Source of the DNA: an uncultured Clostridia bacterium
Lineage (GTDB): Bacteria; Bacillota; Clostridia; Saccharofermentanales; Saccharofermentanaceae
Direction: 5' to 3'
NCBI GenBank assembly: GCA_946407705.1
Contig: CAMJPC010000017.1
Span: 1 to 50,324 of the forward strand
DNA: 50,324 nucleotides
The notes below the pieces were generated by a model. The model had not been told where the DNA came from, did not search any database, and worked only from the letters and a program-made list of their open reading frames with translations. Positions 31,251-39,583 of the stretch are shown here, one piece after another. The position numbers were made by a program, and so were the translations under genes. Each line of letters begins with the position of its first letter. Within the stretch, counting starts at the first letter, position 1.

Positions 31251-33509
31251 ATGGATATTACAGCCGATTATAAGAAAGCAAATGCTTACACATTGAAATG
31301 CATGTGTGTCTCTCTGATCGTCATGGTCGTTGCGTGGACACTTAATGTTCTGAAGATATTCATCATTGACCAGACGATAATGAACCGTTCGCTTACGGGA
31401 GTCATAATATTCATCGCCTGCGCATTCCTGGTAAAGCTCATTCTCGGTTTTGAAAGACCTGTATCAAACTATCTGATGCTCTTCCTTTTCGTGGGCATGA
31501 TCACCTTCGTCAACATGCTCCTCTCATATCACGTTACGCTCTTCATGCTCTTCCCGATGGTCTGCGCGATCCTCTACAACAAGACCAGATACATCAGATA
31601 TACTTTCGTCCTCGTCTGCATCGGTTTCCTGAGTTCCGTACTCGTCGGTTATTCGATCGGTCTCTGCGACGCGAACATGCTGGTGCTTACTACGTCAACG
31701 CACGACAAGGAAGCTGCAAGATTAATAGCGGGAGAATTCGAGATCAATTCAAATTACGTGCTCCTCGCGCTGTTCTTCGTATTGCCGAGGATCATGGCGT
31801 TTTTCGCATTTACCTCTGTCGTCCAGTACCTCAAAAAGAGCATTCAGGAAAAGACCCTTCACGAGCAGCAGAGCCGTCAGCTCGCAGAGAGCGAGAGGCT
31901 TGCAAACCAGGCGAAGAGCCGCTTCCTTGCTCAGATGTCCCATGAGATCAGGACTCCGATCAACGCCGTTCTCGGCATGAACGAGATGATCCTTCACAAG
32001 GCAAAAGACGAGGAGATCTTAGATTATTCCAGAAACATCAACACGGCAGGAAATACCCTTCTCGTTCTCATCAACAGCATCCTTGACTTCTCGAAGATCG
32101 AAGAGGGCAAGATGGAGATCGTACCCGTCACTTACGATACGAGAAATCTCATCAACAACATCATCTCCTCGGTTGAGGAAAGAGCCAGGAGCAAGAAGCT
32201 CGATCTCATCATTGATGTTGACAAGAACCTTCCGATGAGGATGGTCGGTGATGACGTCCGTCTTGCGCAGGTAGCGGCAAACCTGATGACCAATGCAGTC
32301 AAGTACACCGAAAAGGGTCATGTCAGGTTCATCATCCGTGAGGAGAAGAAGATCGGAAGAGACATCGATCTGTACGTTGCGGTAGAAGATACGGGCATCG
32401 GAATCCGTAAAGAAGACCTGCCAAAGCTTTTCGAGTCTTTCAGCAGACTTGACCAGGAGAAGAACCACAGCATCGAAGGAACCGGACTCGGCATGCCGAT
32501 CGTTACGAGCCTTCTCAAGATGATGGGCAGTGAGATCAAGATCGAGAGCGAATACGGATCGGGTTCGACCTTCTATTTCGTAATCCGCCAGAAGATCTTC
32601 GATCCCACTCCGATCGGAGATTTCACACGCACGGCCTCCACGGGCGGGGTCAGTCACGAGTCGCTCCTGCCTCACGCTGACAGGGCAAGGGTCCTTGTAG
32701 TTGACGACAACGAGATGAACCTCAAGGTTGCAAAGAACCTGTTGGGACTTTTCGGGATCAATGCAGATCTTTGCAGTTCAGGCTTTGATGCCATCGATAT
32801 GGTTAAGAGGGAACAGTACCAGCTCATTCTTCTCGATCACATGATGCCCAAGTTAGACGGCAAGGAAACGCTCGAGAGGATGAAAGCGGAGAACCTTATC
32901 TTCGACGACACGAAGGTCGTGGCTCTCACCGCGAACGCGATAAACGGAGCGAAAGAGGACTATCTGAATTTCGGGTTTGACGACTATCTTTCCAAGCCGA
33001 TAGAGATGGATGACCTCAAGAAGGTCTTGCAGAAGTGGCTTCCCGATGAGGTCATAAAGGCGGATGAACCGGAAGAGTCTGACGATGAAGTCCTTGAGTT
33101 CGCGCCTGATGCTGAAGCTGATGAAGACGCAAAGGAAGATGGCGGCACATCATTCATCGACCTTCTGAAAGAGAAGGGATTTGACACCGGCAAGGGAATC
33201 TCTTACTGCGCGGGTGATGCCGGTTTCTACAAAGAAATGCTCACTGACTATGTTAACGATTACGCCGGAAAAAAGAGTGAACTTGATAAGAGTTTTGAAA
33301 GTGAAGACTGGCACGATTTCGAGATCAAGGTACATGCGCTTAAGAGCGTATCGAAGACCATCGGAGCCATACCTCTTTCCGAAGCTGCGTTTGAGCTTGA
33401 GAAGGCAGCAAAAGAAAACGGCGCGGATTACATAAAACAGGAATACAAGAGCTTCATGGATGACTATGCTTCCGTAACGGATGACATAAAGCGGTCGTTG
33501 GGACTGTGA
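31251..33509 (+). CDS. hybrid sensor histidine kinase (multi-TM sensor, HK, receiver, Hpt)
   Basis: A 752-residue phosphorelay protein. Residues 1-190 form about six membrane helices without a recognisable ligand domain. A coiled coil leads to the kinase: H231 in SHEIRTPINAVLGMNEMI, N-box NLMTNAVKYT, G1 EDTGIGI and G2 GTGLGM. The receiver carries D529 (LILLDHMMPKLDG), and the C-terminal Hpt carries H695 (VHALKSVSKT). Phosphate should move His-Asp-His and then to a separate response regulator, none of which is adjacent. I chose ATG 31251 with TGGAGGG upstream; a TTG at 31233 is unlikely. It is paralogous to the next gene across the kinase, receiver and Hpt domains. Confidence 0.93.
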   Translation: MDITADYKKANAYTLKCMCVSLIVMVVAWTLNVLKIFIIDQTIMNRSLTGVIIFIACAFLVKLILGFERPVSNYLMLFLFVGMITFVNMLLSYHVTLFMLFPMVCAILYNKTRYIRYTFVLVCIGFLSSVLVGYSIGLCDANMLVLTTSTHDKEAARLIAGEFEINSNYVLLALFFVLPRIMAFFAFTSVVQYLKKSIQEKTLHEQQSRQLAESERLANQAKSRFLAQMSHEIRTPINAVLGMNEMILHKAKDEEILDYSRNINTAGNTLLVLINSILDFSKIEEGKMEIVPVTYDTRNLINNIISSVEERARSKKLDLIIDVDKNLPMRMVGDDVRLAQVAANLMTNAVKYTEKGHVRFIIREEKKIGRDIDLYVAVEDTGIGIRKEDLPKLFESFSRLDQEKNHSIEGTGLGMPIVTSLLKMMGSEIKIESEYGSGSTFYFVIRQKIFDPTPIGDFTRTASTGGVSHESLLPHADRARVLVVDDNEMNLKVAKNLLGLFGINADLCSSGFDAIDMVKREQYQLILLDHMMPKLDGKETLERMKAENLIFDDTKVVALTANAINGAKEDYLNFGFDDYLSKPIEMDDLKKVLQKWLPDEVIKADEPEESDDEVLEFAPDAEADEDAKEDGGTSFIDLLKEKGFDTGKGISYCAGDAGFYKEMLTDYVNDYAGKKSELDKSFESEDWHDFEIKVHALKSVSKTIGAIPLSEAAFELEKAAKENGADYIKQEYKSFMDDYASVTDDIKRSLGL

Positions 33510-33540
33510 TTGTAGTGTAAGATAGATTCGGGTGATCTAT

Positions 33541-36129
33541 ATGAAAGAAAAGGGTGCTAAAAAAACAAAAGACCGCGGAATACTGACGGTATTCGCGGCG
33601 ATCTTCTTCTGCTTTATCCTTGTCATTGGCGTCTCGATAAACTCGGTGGCGACGCTGGCGCGCGAAAACACGAAGGAGATGGATACCATGCTCACGTACC
33701 GTGTTTATGACTCGATCGCGAGCACGCTGAATGAACCGATCATCGTCTCCAAGACGATGGCATGTAACGGTTTCATCCTCGATTTCCTCCAGAAGGAGAA
33801 GGACATGGATGAGAAGGAAGCCGTTGCCACGATGCAGAAATATCTTAGCGGCGTTAAGAACGGTCTTGAATATAACACCGCATTCCTCATCTCCGAGAAG
33901 ACCCGCCGCTACTACACTTACGAAGGCCTCAACAAAGTGATCGACCCCGTCAATGACGAGCACGATGTCTGGTACAAGCTTTTCCTTGATCAGAACGTTG
34001 CTTACGATCTCGACGTCGACAGCGATGAGATGAATAAGAACCAGTGGACGATATTCGTCAACACGCGCATCGTGGATGAGAAGGGCAATGTTCTCGGCGT
34101 GTGCGGTGTCGGCGTGCAGATGAACAATCTCCAGGAAATGTTCCGTGAGGAAGAGAAAGAATATAACGTAAAGATAAACCTCGTCGACAAGAACGGTCTC
34201 GTCCAGGTCGATACGGAAGACATAAACATCGAAAACGCATGGCTCGACGGAAACGTATTGAGCAATGAAGGTCAGAACGATTACGTTTACCAGACTACGA
34301 ACAAGAACGAATTCGCAGTTACGAAATACGTTGAGTATCTCGGATGGTATCTCGTCGTGAGAAGTTCGCCGACTACGATAAACAGGGAATTCATCAGCAT
34401 CATCGTATTAAACATCGCGCTGTCGCTTATCGTAATGGGTCTGCTTTTCGTGATGACCGGATTCATATTAAAGCGCATCAGGAAAGAGCGTGACGCAAGG
34501 CAGCAGCTCCTCATCGTATCGGAGCGCGCCGTCGCTGCGAGCGAAGCAAAATCCTCGTTCCTGTCTTCAATGTCGCACGAGATCAGAACGCCTATCAACG
34601 CGGTCCTCGGCATGAACGAGATGATCTTACGCGAGACGACCGACAAGAAGATAATGGATTATTCGAACAACATAAGAAGCGCCGGCAAGACGCTCCTGAC
34701 TCTCATCAACAGCATCCTCGATTTCTCGAAGATCGAAGAGGGCAAGATGGAGATCGTCCCCGTTCCTTATGACACGGCAACTCTCGTAAACAACATAATC
34801 GCGTCAGTCGATGAGAGGGCAAAGAGCAAGAAGCTCAGATTCCTCAAGGAGATCGACAAGAACCTGCCTTCGAAAATGATCGGCGACGACGTCCGTCTCC
34901 AGCAGGTAATAGTCAACATCCTGACGAACGCGGTCAAGTACACCGATGACGGTCATGTCCGTTTCATCTTCCGTGAGGAAAAGAGGGAGGACGACCACAT
35001 AGATCTTTATGTTGCGGTTGAGGACACGGGTATCGGAATCCGCAAGGAAGACCTGCCCAAGCTCTCCCAGTCTTTCGAGCGTCTGGATCTCGAGAAGAAC
35101 CACAGCATCGAAGGAACCGGTCTCGGCATGGCGATCGTAACCAACCTCCTCAAGATGATGGGCAGCGAGATCAAGGTCGACAGTGACTACGGCAGGGGTT
35201 CCACGTTCTATTTCGTGATCCGTCAGGAGATCTCCGATGCAAAGCCGATGGGCGATTACAAGAAGGCGGTCGTCACCACAAACGTCAATAAGGACATGCT
35301 CCTGCCTCACGCAGACAAGGCAAAGGTCCTTGTCGTTGACGACAACGAGATGAACCTCAAGGTCGCAAAGAACCTGTTGGGTCTTTTCGGTATCAACGCT
35401 GAAATGGCCAACTCCGGACAGGTCGCTCTGTACCGCTGCAAGAGGGATCACTTCCATCTGATCCTGTTAGACCACATGATGCCCAAGATGGACGGTAAAG
35501 AGACCTTGGAGCGCATGCACAAGGAAGGACTCATTGATGAGAATACGAAGGTCATAGCTCTTACTGCAAACGCCATCCAGGGCGCGGAAGAAGACTATCT
35601 CAAATCGGGCTTTGACGGCTACATCTCCAAGCCGATCGAGATGACGACTCTCGAAAAGGCGCTCAAAAAGTATCTGCCCGATGAGGTCCTGAAAGACGAC
35701 TACGAGACCGAGGAAGTAATCGAATTCTCACCTGTTGCAAATAAAGAAAAGGACGAAGAGAAAACAAAGATCTCCTTTACCGACAAACTTAAGGCGAAGG
35801 GATTCGATACCGAAAAGGCTCTGACCTTCTGCGCCGGCGACACGGATTTCTACATGGAGATCCTCAACGATTTCGTAGCCGGCTACGGAGAGAAAAAGCA
35901 GGAACTCGACAAGGGTTTTGAGATCGAAGACTGGCATGATTTCGAGATCAAGATCCACGCACTGAAGGGCGTTGCGAAGACGATCGGTGCAACAGCGCTT
36001 TCAGAGAAAGCTTATGAACTTGAGAAGGCCGCTTCAAAAAAAGATATTGACTATCTGGGCGAGGAGTATGAGACTTTCATGAAGAGCTATGCTCAAGTGG
36101 TAGAAGATATCAAGAAGGCGGTTGAATAA
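33541..36129 (+). CDS. hybrid sensor histidine kinase with extracellular dCache-like sensor
   Basis: An 862-residue phosphorelay protein. A first helix (ILTVFAAIFFCFILVIGVSI) and a second (FISIIVLNIALSLIVMGLLF) bracket an extracellular domain of about 250 residues resembling dCache_1 (WTIFVNTRIVDEKGNVLGVC). The kinase has H346 (SHEIRTPINAVLGMNEMI), N-box NILTNAVKYT, and G-boxes. The receiver Asp is D644 (LLDHMMPKMDG), and the Hpt His is H806 (IHALKGVAKT). The cytoplasmic part is a close copy of the preceding protein, but the sensor differs, so the pair likely feeds one relay from two signals. GGGTGATC precedes the ATG at 33541. Confidence 0.93.
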   Translation: MKEKGAKKTKDRGILTVFAAIFFCFILVIGVSINSVATLARENTKEMDTMLTYRVYDSIASTLNEPIIVSKTMACNGFILDFLQKEKDMDEKEAVATMQKYLSGVKNGLEYNTAFLISEKTRRYYTYEGLNKVIDPVNDEHDVWYKLFLDQNVAYDLDVDSDEMNKNQWTIFVNTRIVDEKGNVLGVCGVGVQMNNLQEMFREEEKEYNVKINLVDKNGLVQVDTEDINIENAWLDGNVLSNEGQNDYVYQTTNKNEFAVTKYVEYLGWYLVVRSSPTTINREFISIIVLNIALSLIVMGLLFVMTGFILKRIRKERDARQQLLIVSERAVAASEAKSSFLSSMSHEIRTPINAVLGMNEMILRETTDKKIMDYSNNIRSAGKTLLTLINSILDFSKIEEGKMEIVPVPYDTATLVNNIIASVDERAKSKKLRFLKEIDKNLPSKMIGDDVRLQQVIVNILTNAVKYTDDGHVRFIFREEKREDDHIDLYVAVEDTGIGIRKEDLPKLSQSFERLDLEKNHSIEGTGLGMAIVTNLLKMMGSEIKVDSDYGRGSTFYFVIRQEISDAKPMGDYKKAVVTTNVNKDMLLPHADKAKVLVVDDNEMNLKVAKNLLGLFGINAEMANSGQVALYRCKRDHFHLILLDHMMPKMDGKETLERMHKEGLIDENTKVIALTANAIQGAEEDYLKSGFDGYISKPIEMTTLEKALKKYLPDEVLKDDYETEEVIEFSPVANKEKDEEKTKISFTDKLKAKGFDTEKALTFCAGDTDFYMEILNDFVAGYGEKKQELDKGFEIEDWHDFEIKIHALKGVAKTIGATALSEKAYELEKAASKKDIDYLGEEYETFMKSYAQVVEDIKKAVE

Positions 36130-36132
36130 AGA

Positions 36133-36978
36133 ATGAACCTTATCGAGATCAAAGACATCAATGCACAGGAGTTGGATGTTTTCTGCCGGGTGACCGAGCC
36201 GCAGCTCCGCAGTTACTTTGATCCCGAGATAGGGATCTTTCTCGCAGAGACAGGCAACGTGATAATCCGCGCTCTTGAGGCGGGCTACGAACCGCTATCG
36301 ATGCTGGCCGAGACCGCGCGTCTCGAAGCAGAGGCGGGACCTGTTTTCGATGCCATCGAAAAGTACTGCGGAAAAGAAAAAAGAGATACCATTCCCGTTT
36401 ACGTCGCTGATCGCGAGGTCGTCATCCAAATGACCGGATATAACCTCGTAAGGGGTCTTTGGATGACGCTTCGAAGAAAACCCGAGATGTCAGTCGATGA
36501 GTTCTGCAAGGATAAAAAGCGCATCACGGTTTTGTTTGACGTGGTCAATCCTACGAACGTAGGAGCCATAATCCGGTGTGCGGCCGCGCTCGGATTAGAC
36601 GGCGCGCTCCTCACGCATCCGTCAGTCGATCCTTTGACGAGGCGTTCCGCGAGAGTCAGCATGGGCACGGTTTTCCAGATACCCTGGGCGAGAGCCACAA
36701 GGGAAGAATCGGAGGGGATCAATCTTATCACCCAGCTTCAGTCCTACGGATTCAAGACTGTTGCGATGGCGCTGACCGAGGATTCCACGAGCATCGATAA
36801 CGATGAGATCAGGGCAAACGAGAAGCTTGCGGTGATAATGGGAACGGAAGGCACCGGTCTTCCCAAGGAAGTCATCGCAGCATGCGATTACCGCGTCATG
36901 ATACCCATGTACCATGGTGTGGATTCTTTAAATGTTGCGGCAGCCAGCGCGATAAGTTTCTGGGAGTTGATGAAATGA
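36133..36978 (+). CDS. TrmH/SpoU-family RNA methyltransferase
   Basis: A 281-residue SPOUT methyltransferase that adds a methyl group, usually to ribose 2'-OH, in rRNA or tRNA using SAM. Residues 1-130 are an N-terminal substrate domain, and the SPOUT knot covers about 135-280: motif 1 NPTNVGAIIRCAAALG, motif 2 LAVIMGTEGTGLP, motif 3 PMYHGVDSLNVAAASAIS. The three motifs are intact. The exact target base is unknown. It starts 3 bases after the histidine kinase stop and overlaps the next gene by 4 bases (ATGA), so it is probably part of the same transcript. Confidence 0.9.
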   Translation: MNLIEIKDINAQELDVFCRVTEPQLRSYFDPEIGIFLAETGNVIIRALEAGYEPLSMLAETARLEAEAGPVFDAIEKYCGKEKRDTIPVYVADREVVIQMTGYNLVRGLWMTLRRKPEMSVDEFCKDKKRITVLFDVVNPTNVGAIIRCAAALGLDGALLTHPSVDPLTRRSARVSMGTVFQIPWARATREESEGINLITQLQSYGFKTVAMALTEDSTSIDNDEIRANEKLAVIMGTEGTGLPKEVIAACDYRVMIPMYHGVDSLNVAAASAISFWELMK

Positions 36979-37526
36979 TGAAGCATTGCGGAACGAAAAC
37001 GCTCGAGACAGAGAGACTCATACTGAGAAGATTTACCGTTGAAGATGCACAGCCCATGTTTGACAACTGGGCATCCGATCCTGAAGTCACGAAGTATCTG
37101 ATGTGGCCCACGCACCAAAGCGTTGATGTAAGCAAGAGCGTTCTTGAGAGCTGGGTCCCGCTCTATTCCGACGAAAAGTACTACCAATGGGCGATCGTCC
37201 TGAAAGACATAGGGGAACCGATCGGAAGCATCGCAGTCGTCAATCAGAATGAGCAGGCAGAGGTTGCTCACATCGGTTACTGCATCGGCAGGAAATGGTG
37301 GCATCAGGGGATCATGTCAGAGGCACTAAAGGCCGTCATGGAATTCCTTTTTGATACAGTGGAGTTCAACAGGCTCGAATCACGTCACGATCCGAGAAAC
37401 CCGAATTCCGGCAAGGTAATGCAGAAGTGCGGCATGAAATATGAAGGCACGATGCGAAGCTCCGACTGGAACAATCAGGGCATCTGCGATGCGTGTTACT
37501 ATGCCCTTCTCAGATCGGAGCGATGA
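36975..37526 (+). CDS. GNAT-family N-acetyltransferase (RimJ/RimL type)
   Basis: A 183-residue enzyme of the RimJ/RimL class, which acetylates N-termini of ribosomal proteins or related substrates. It begins with LETERLILRRFTVEDAQPMF, the class signature, and has IGYCIGRKWWHQGIMSEALK as acetyl-CoA motif. NPNSGKVMQKCGMKYEGTMR is motif B. Start is the ATG at 36975, overlapping the previous stop (ATGATG); the upstream open frame inside the methyltransferase gene is not needed. The next promoter begins only about five bases beyond its stop. Confidence 0.9.
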   Translation: MMKHCGTKTLETERLILRRFTVEDAQPMFDNWASDPEVTKYLMWPTHQSVDVSKSVLESWVPLYSDEKYYQWAIVLKDIGEPIGSIAVVNQNEQAEVAHIGYCIGRKWWHQGIMSEALKAVMEFLFDTVEFNRLESRHDPRNPNSGKVMQKCGMKYEGTMRSSDWNNQGICDACYYALLRSER

Positions 37527-37530
37527 GCCT

Positions 37531-37605
37531 TTCTTTTAATCATTGGTTTGGCAGTATATAATTAAAAAATCGATTCAGCACGCTTATATAAGGGGGAGAT
37601 TTATC
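37531..37605 (+). promoter_or_regulatory. promoter and leader of BspA-like gene 1
   Basis: TATAAT at 37557-37562 lies in a 36-base block (37531-37566) repeated with one change at 39501-39536. AGGGGGAGA before the ATG at 37606 is the ribosome binding site. Confidence 0.7.
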
Positions 37606-39447
37606 ATGAAAATGAAGCGCCTGATGGCGGGTCTCGTAGCAGTCGCAATGACCGTCGGGATGACACCGTCTATGGTTTTCGCAGGCGGATTCGACTACGA
37701 GCCTGAAGAGGCAGGAGTAGTTGAGACCACTGAGACTGAAGAGACAAAGAAAGAAAAGAAGCACGAAGAGAAGAAGCCTGTTGAAACTAAGGCTGCAAAG
37801 CCGGCTGAGACAGAAAAGAAAGAGCCCGAGGAGACGAAGGCTGCCAAGCCCGCTGAGACAGAGGAAAAGAAGCCCGAGGAGACAAAGGCTGCTAAGCCTG
37901 CTGAAACAGAAAAAGAGACAGAGGCGACTGAAGCTGAAAAGCCTTCTGAGACTGAAGAGTCCAAAGAAACAGCTCCTGCTGAAACAAAGGAAACTGAACC
38001 TGCTGAGAATAAGGAGACCGAGGCTGCTGAATCAGAAGACAAGGAACCTGCAGAATCAAGTGAGAAATCCACCGAAGCAACCGAGCCTGAAGAATCAGCT
38101 GAAGGCAAACTTCCCGGTGAAGCTAAACAGGATGCTAAGGGCGGCATCGGCGGAGAGTGCGGCGCGGCCGGTGATAACGTTAAGTGGGCCTTTGATGAAG
38201 AATTGCAAAAGCTGATCATTGCCGGAAAAGGTGCAATGGCAGACTATGAAAAGGACACCGCTCCGTGGCAGTCCTTTAAAGATCAGATTAAAACCGTTGT
38301 TATCAATAAAGGTATTACGGTTATCGGCAAACATAGCTTCAACAGGTGTGAAAACCTTACCAGCGTAACGTTCCCTACAACGCTTAATGTTATTGGTGAT
38401 TCAGCGTTTTACTATTGTAAAAAACTCACAAACATGAAGCTCCCCAAGAACATAAAAACAATTGGTAATGATGCTTTTTTACTTACCGCCATAAAAACCC
38501 TTGCAATTCCGAAAGGCACAAGGACCATTGGTAATGGTGCTTTTCAGTGTTGTTATGATCTTACCGGTGTATCGATTCCAAGTACTGTCACAACTCTCGA
38601 TGCTTACGCATTCTCCCAATGCAGCAGTCTTGTGAAGGTCGTTATTCCCGGAAGCATTAAAACAATTGGTTACCATGCTTTTTACGACTGCACCGGACTT
38701 AAGTCTGTCGTGTTTGGAAATGGCATTAAAAAAATCGATTACAATGCTTTTAGCGGTTGCACAAGTCTCACGAAACTATCTTTTCCTTTAAGCATGGAAA
38801 CGATAGGATATTATGCTTTTAAAGGCTGCACAGGCCTTAAGTCCGTCAGTTTTGGTAATGGTGTTAAGAGCATCACAGCAGAAGCTTTTTACAATTGTAC
38901 TAACCTTGAAAAGATAGTTATTCCCTATGGTGTCGGATTCATAGGACCATCCGCTTTTCGAGGGTGTGTAAAGCTGAAAACAGTTGTCATATCCAGTTCT
39001 GTAGCATATATCGGTGAAAATGCATTTGAAGGCTGCGAAAGTCTTAGTGCTCTCAGCATTACAGAGGAAATGTTTGATAACACGCCTGAAAATGCTTTTG
39101 ATAATTGCCCGAATTTTATTCCTGCAAGCTTAACACTACTTAAGAAGAATAACGCTACAGTTAAGGGCAAGACCGCAAAAGTCAAGTATAAAAAGGTCAA
39201 GAAGAAGGCACGCACAATAGCAGCTTCCAAGGTCTTCTACATCAGCCCTAAACAGAGCGCACAGTACACGAAGCTGTCCGGCAAGAGCAAGATCGTCATC
39301 AACAAGTACACCGGTGTAGTTACGGTTAAGAAGAAGCTCAAGAAGGGTACTTATAAGGTCAAGGTCAGAGTACTTCCTACAGGTAATGCCCAGTACATGG
39401 CAGCGACGACGCCGAAGGTAGTGATCATAAAGATCAAGGTCAAGTAA
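37606..39447 (+). CDS. BspA-like LRR_5 surface protein 1
   Basis: A 613-residue exported protein. A signal peptide (to about residue 26, SMVFA) is followed by a Glu/Thr/Lys/Pro-rich low-complexity stalk with ETKAAKPAE repeats to about residue 180. A leucine-rich LRR_5 array follows, with units such as LTSVTFPTTLNVIGDSAFYY and LVKVVIPGSIKTIGYHAFYD. The C-terminal 100 residues form a beta-rich Big-type domain (VINKYTGVVTVKKKLKKGTY). BspA-like proteins bind host or matrix proteins, but there is no anchoring motif here. The LRR section is AT-richer than both ends of the gene. It is the first of a tandem pair, and a terminator follows. Confidence 0.9.
   Translation: MKMKRLMAGLVAVAMTVGMTPSMVFAGGFDYEPEEAGVVETTETEETKKEKKHEEKKPVETKAAKPAETEKKEPEETKAAKPAETEEKKPEETKAAKPAETEKETEATEAEKPSETEESKETAPAETKETEPAENKETEAAESEDKEPAESSEKSTEATEPEESAEGKLPGEAKQDAKGGIGGECGAAGDNVKWAFDEELQKLIIAGKGAMADYEKDTAPWQSFKDQIKTVVINKGITVIGKHSFNRCENLTSVTFPTTLNVIGDSAFYYCKKLTNMKLPKNIKTIGNDAFLLTAIKTLAIPKGTRTIGNGAFQCCYDLTGVSIPSTVTTLDAYAFSQCSSLVKVVIPGSIKTIGYHAFYDCTGLKSVVFGNGIKKIDYNAFSGCTSLTKLSFPLSMETIGYYAFKGCTGLKSVSFGNGVKSITAEAFYNCTNLEKIVIPYGVGFIGPSAFRGCVKLKTVVISSSVAYIGENAFEGCESLSALSITEEMFDNTPENAFDNCPNFIPASLTLLKKNNATVKGKTAKVKYKKVKKKARTIAASKVFYISPKQSAQYTKLSGKSKIVINKYTGVVTVKKKLKKGTYKVKVRVLPTGNAQYMAATTPKVVIIKIKVK
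39262..39447 (+). repeat. BspA C-terminal repeat block, copy 1
   Basis: 143 identical bases at 39262-39404 match 41195-41337. After one mismatch, a further 40 or so identical bases run through the stop codon. It encodes the C-terminal beta domain. Confidence 0.9.
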
Positions 39448-39471
39448 GGCCGAGAATGAATGGCAACAAAG

Positions 39472-39506
39472 ACTCCCCGTTTCATCTGAAGCGGGGAGTT
39501 TTCTTT
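39472..39506 (+). terminator. terminator of BspA-like gene 1
   Basis: ACTCCCCG (39472-39479) pairs with CGGGGAGT (39492-39499), with TTCA/TGAA inside the loop, followed by TTTCTTTT. The T-tract is also the start of the second promoter repeat. Confidence 0.85.
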
Positions 39507-39583
39507 TAATCAGTGGTTTGGCAGTATATAATTAAATTTAATGAGTTAACACGCATATTTTTTTGAGGGGGGGGAGATTAATT
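39501..39583 (+). promoter_or_regulatory. promoter and leader of BspA-like gene 2
   Basis: The 39501-39536 block duplicates 37531-37566 with one difference, and TATAAT lies at 39527-39532. GAGGGGGGGGAGA precedes the ATG. Confidence 0.7.

Noticed and set aside
32019..35457. Long minus-strand frames opposite both histidine kinases
   Set aside because: They are mirror images of conserved kinase sequence and have no ribosome binding sites.
37700..38100. Short-period repeats that might look like a CRISPR or VNTR array
   Set aside because: They are codon-level repeats encoding the Glu/Thr/Lys/Pro stalk of a surface protein; there are no fixed repeats with unique spacers.
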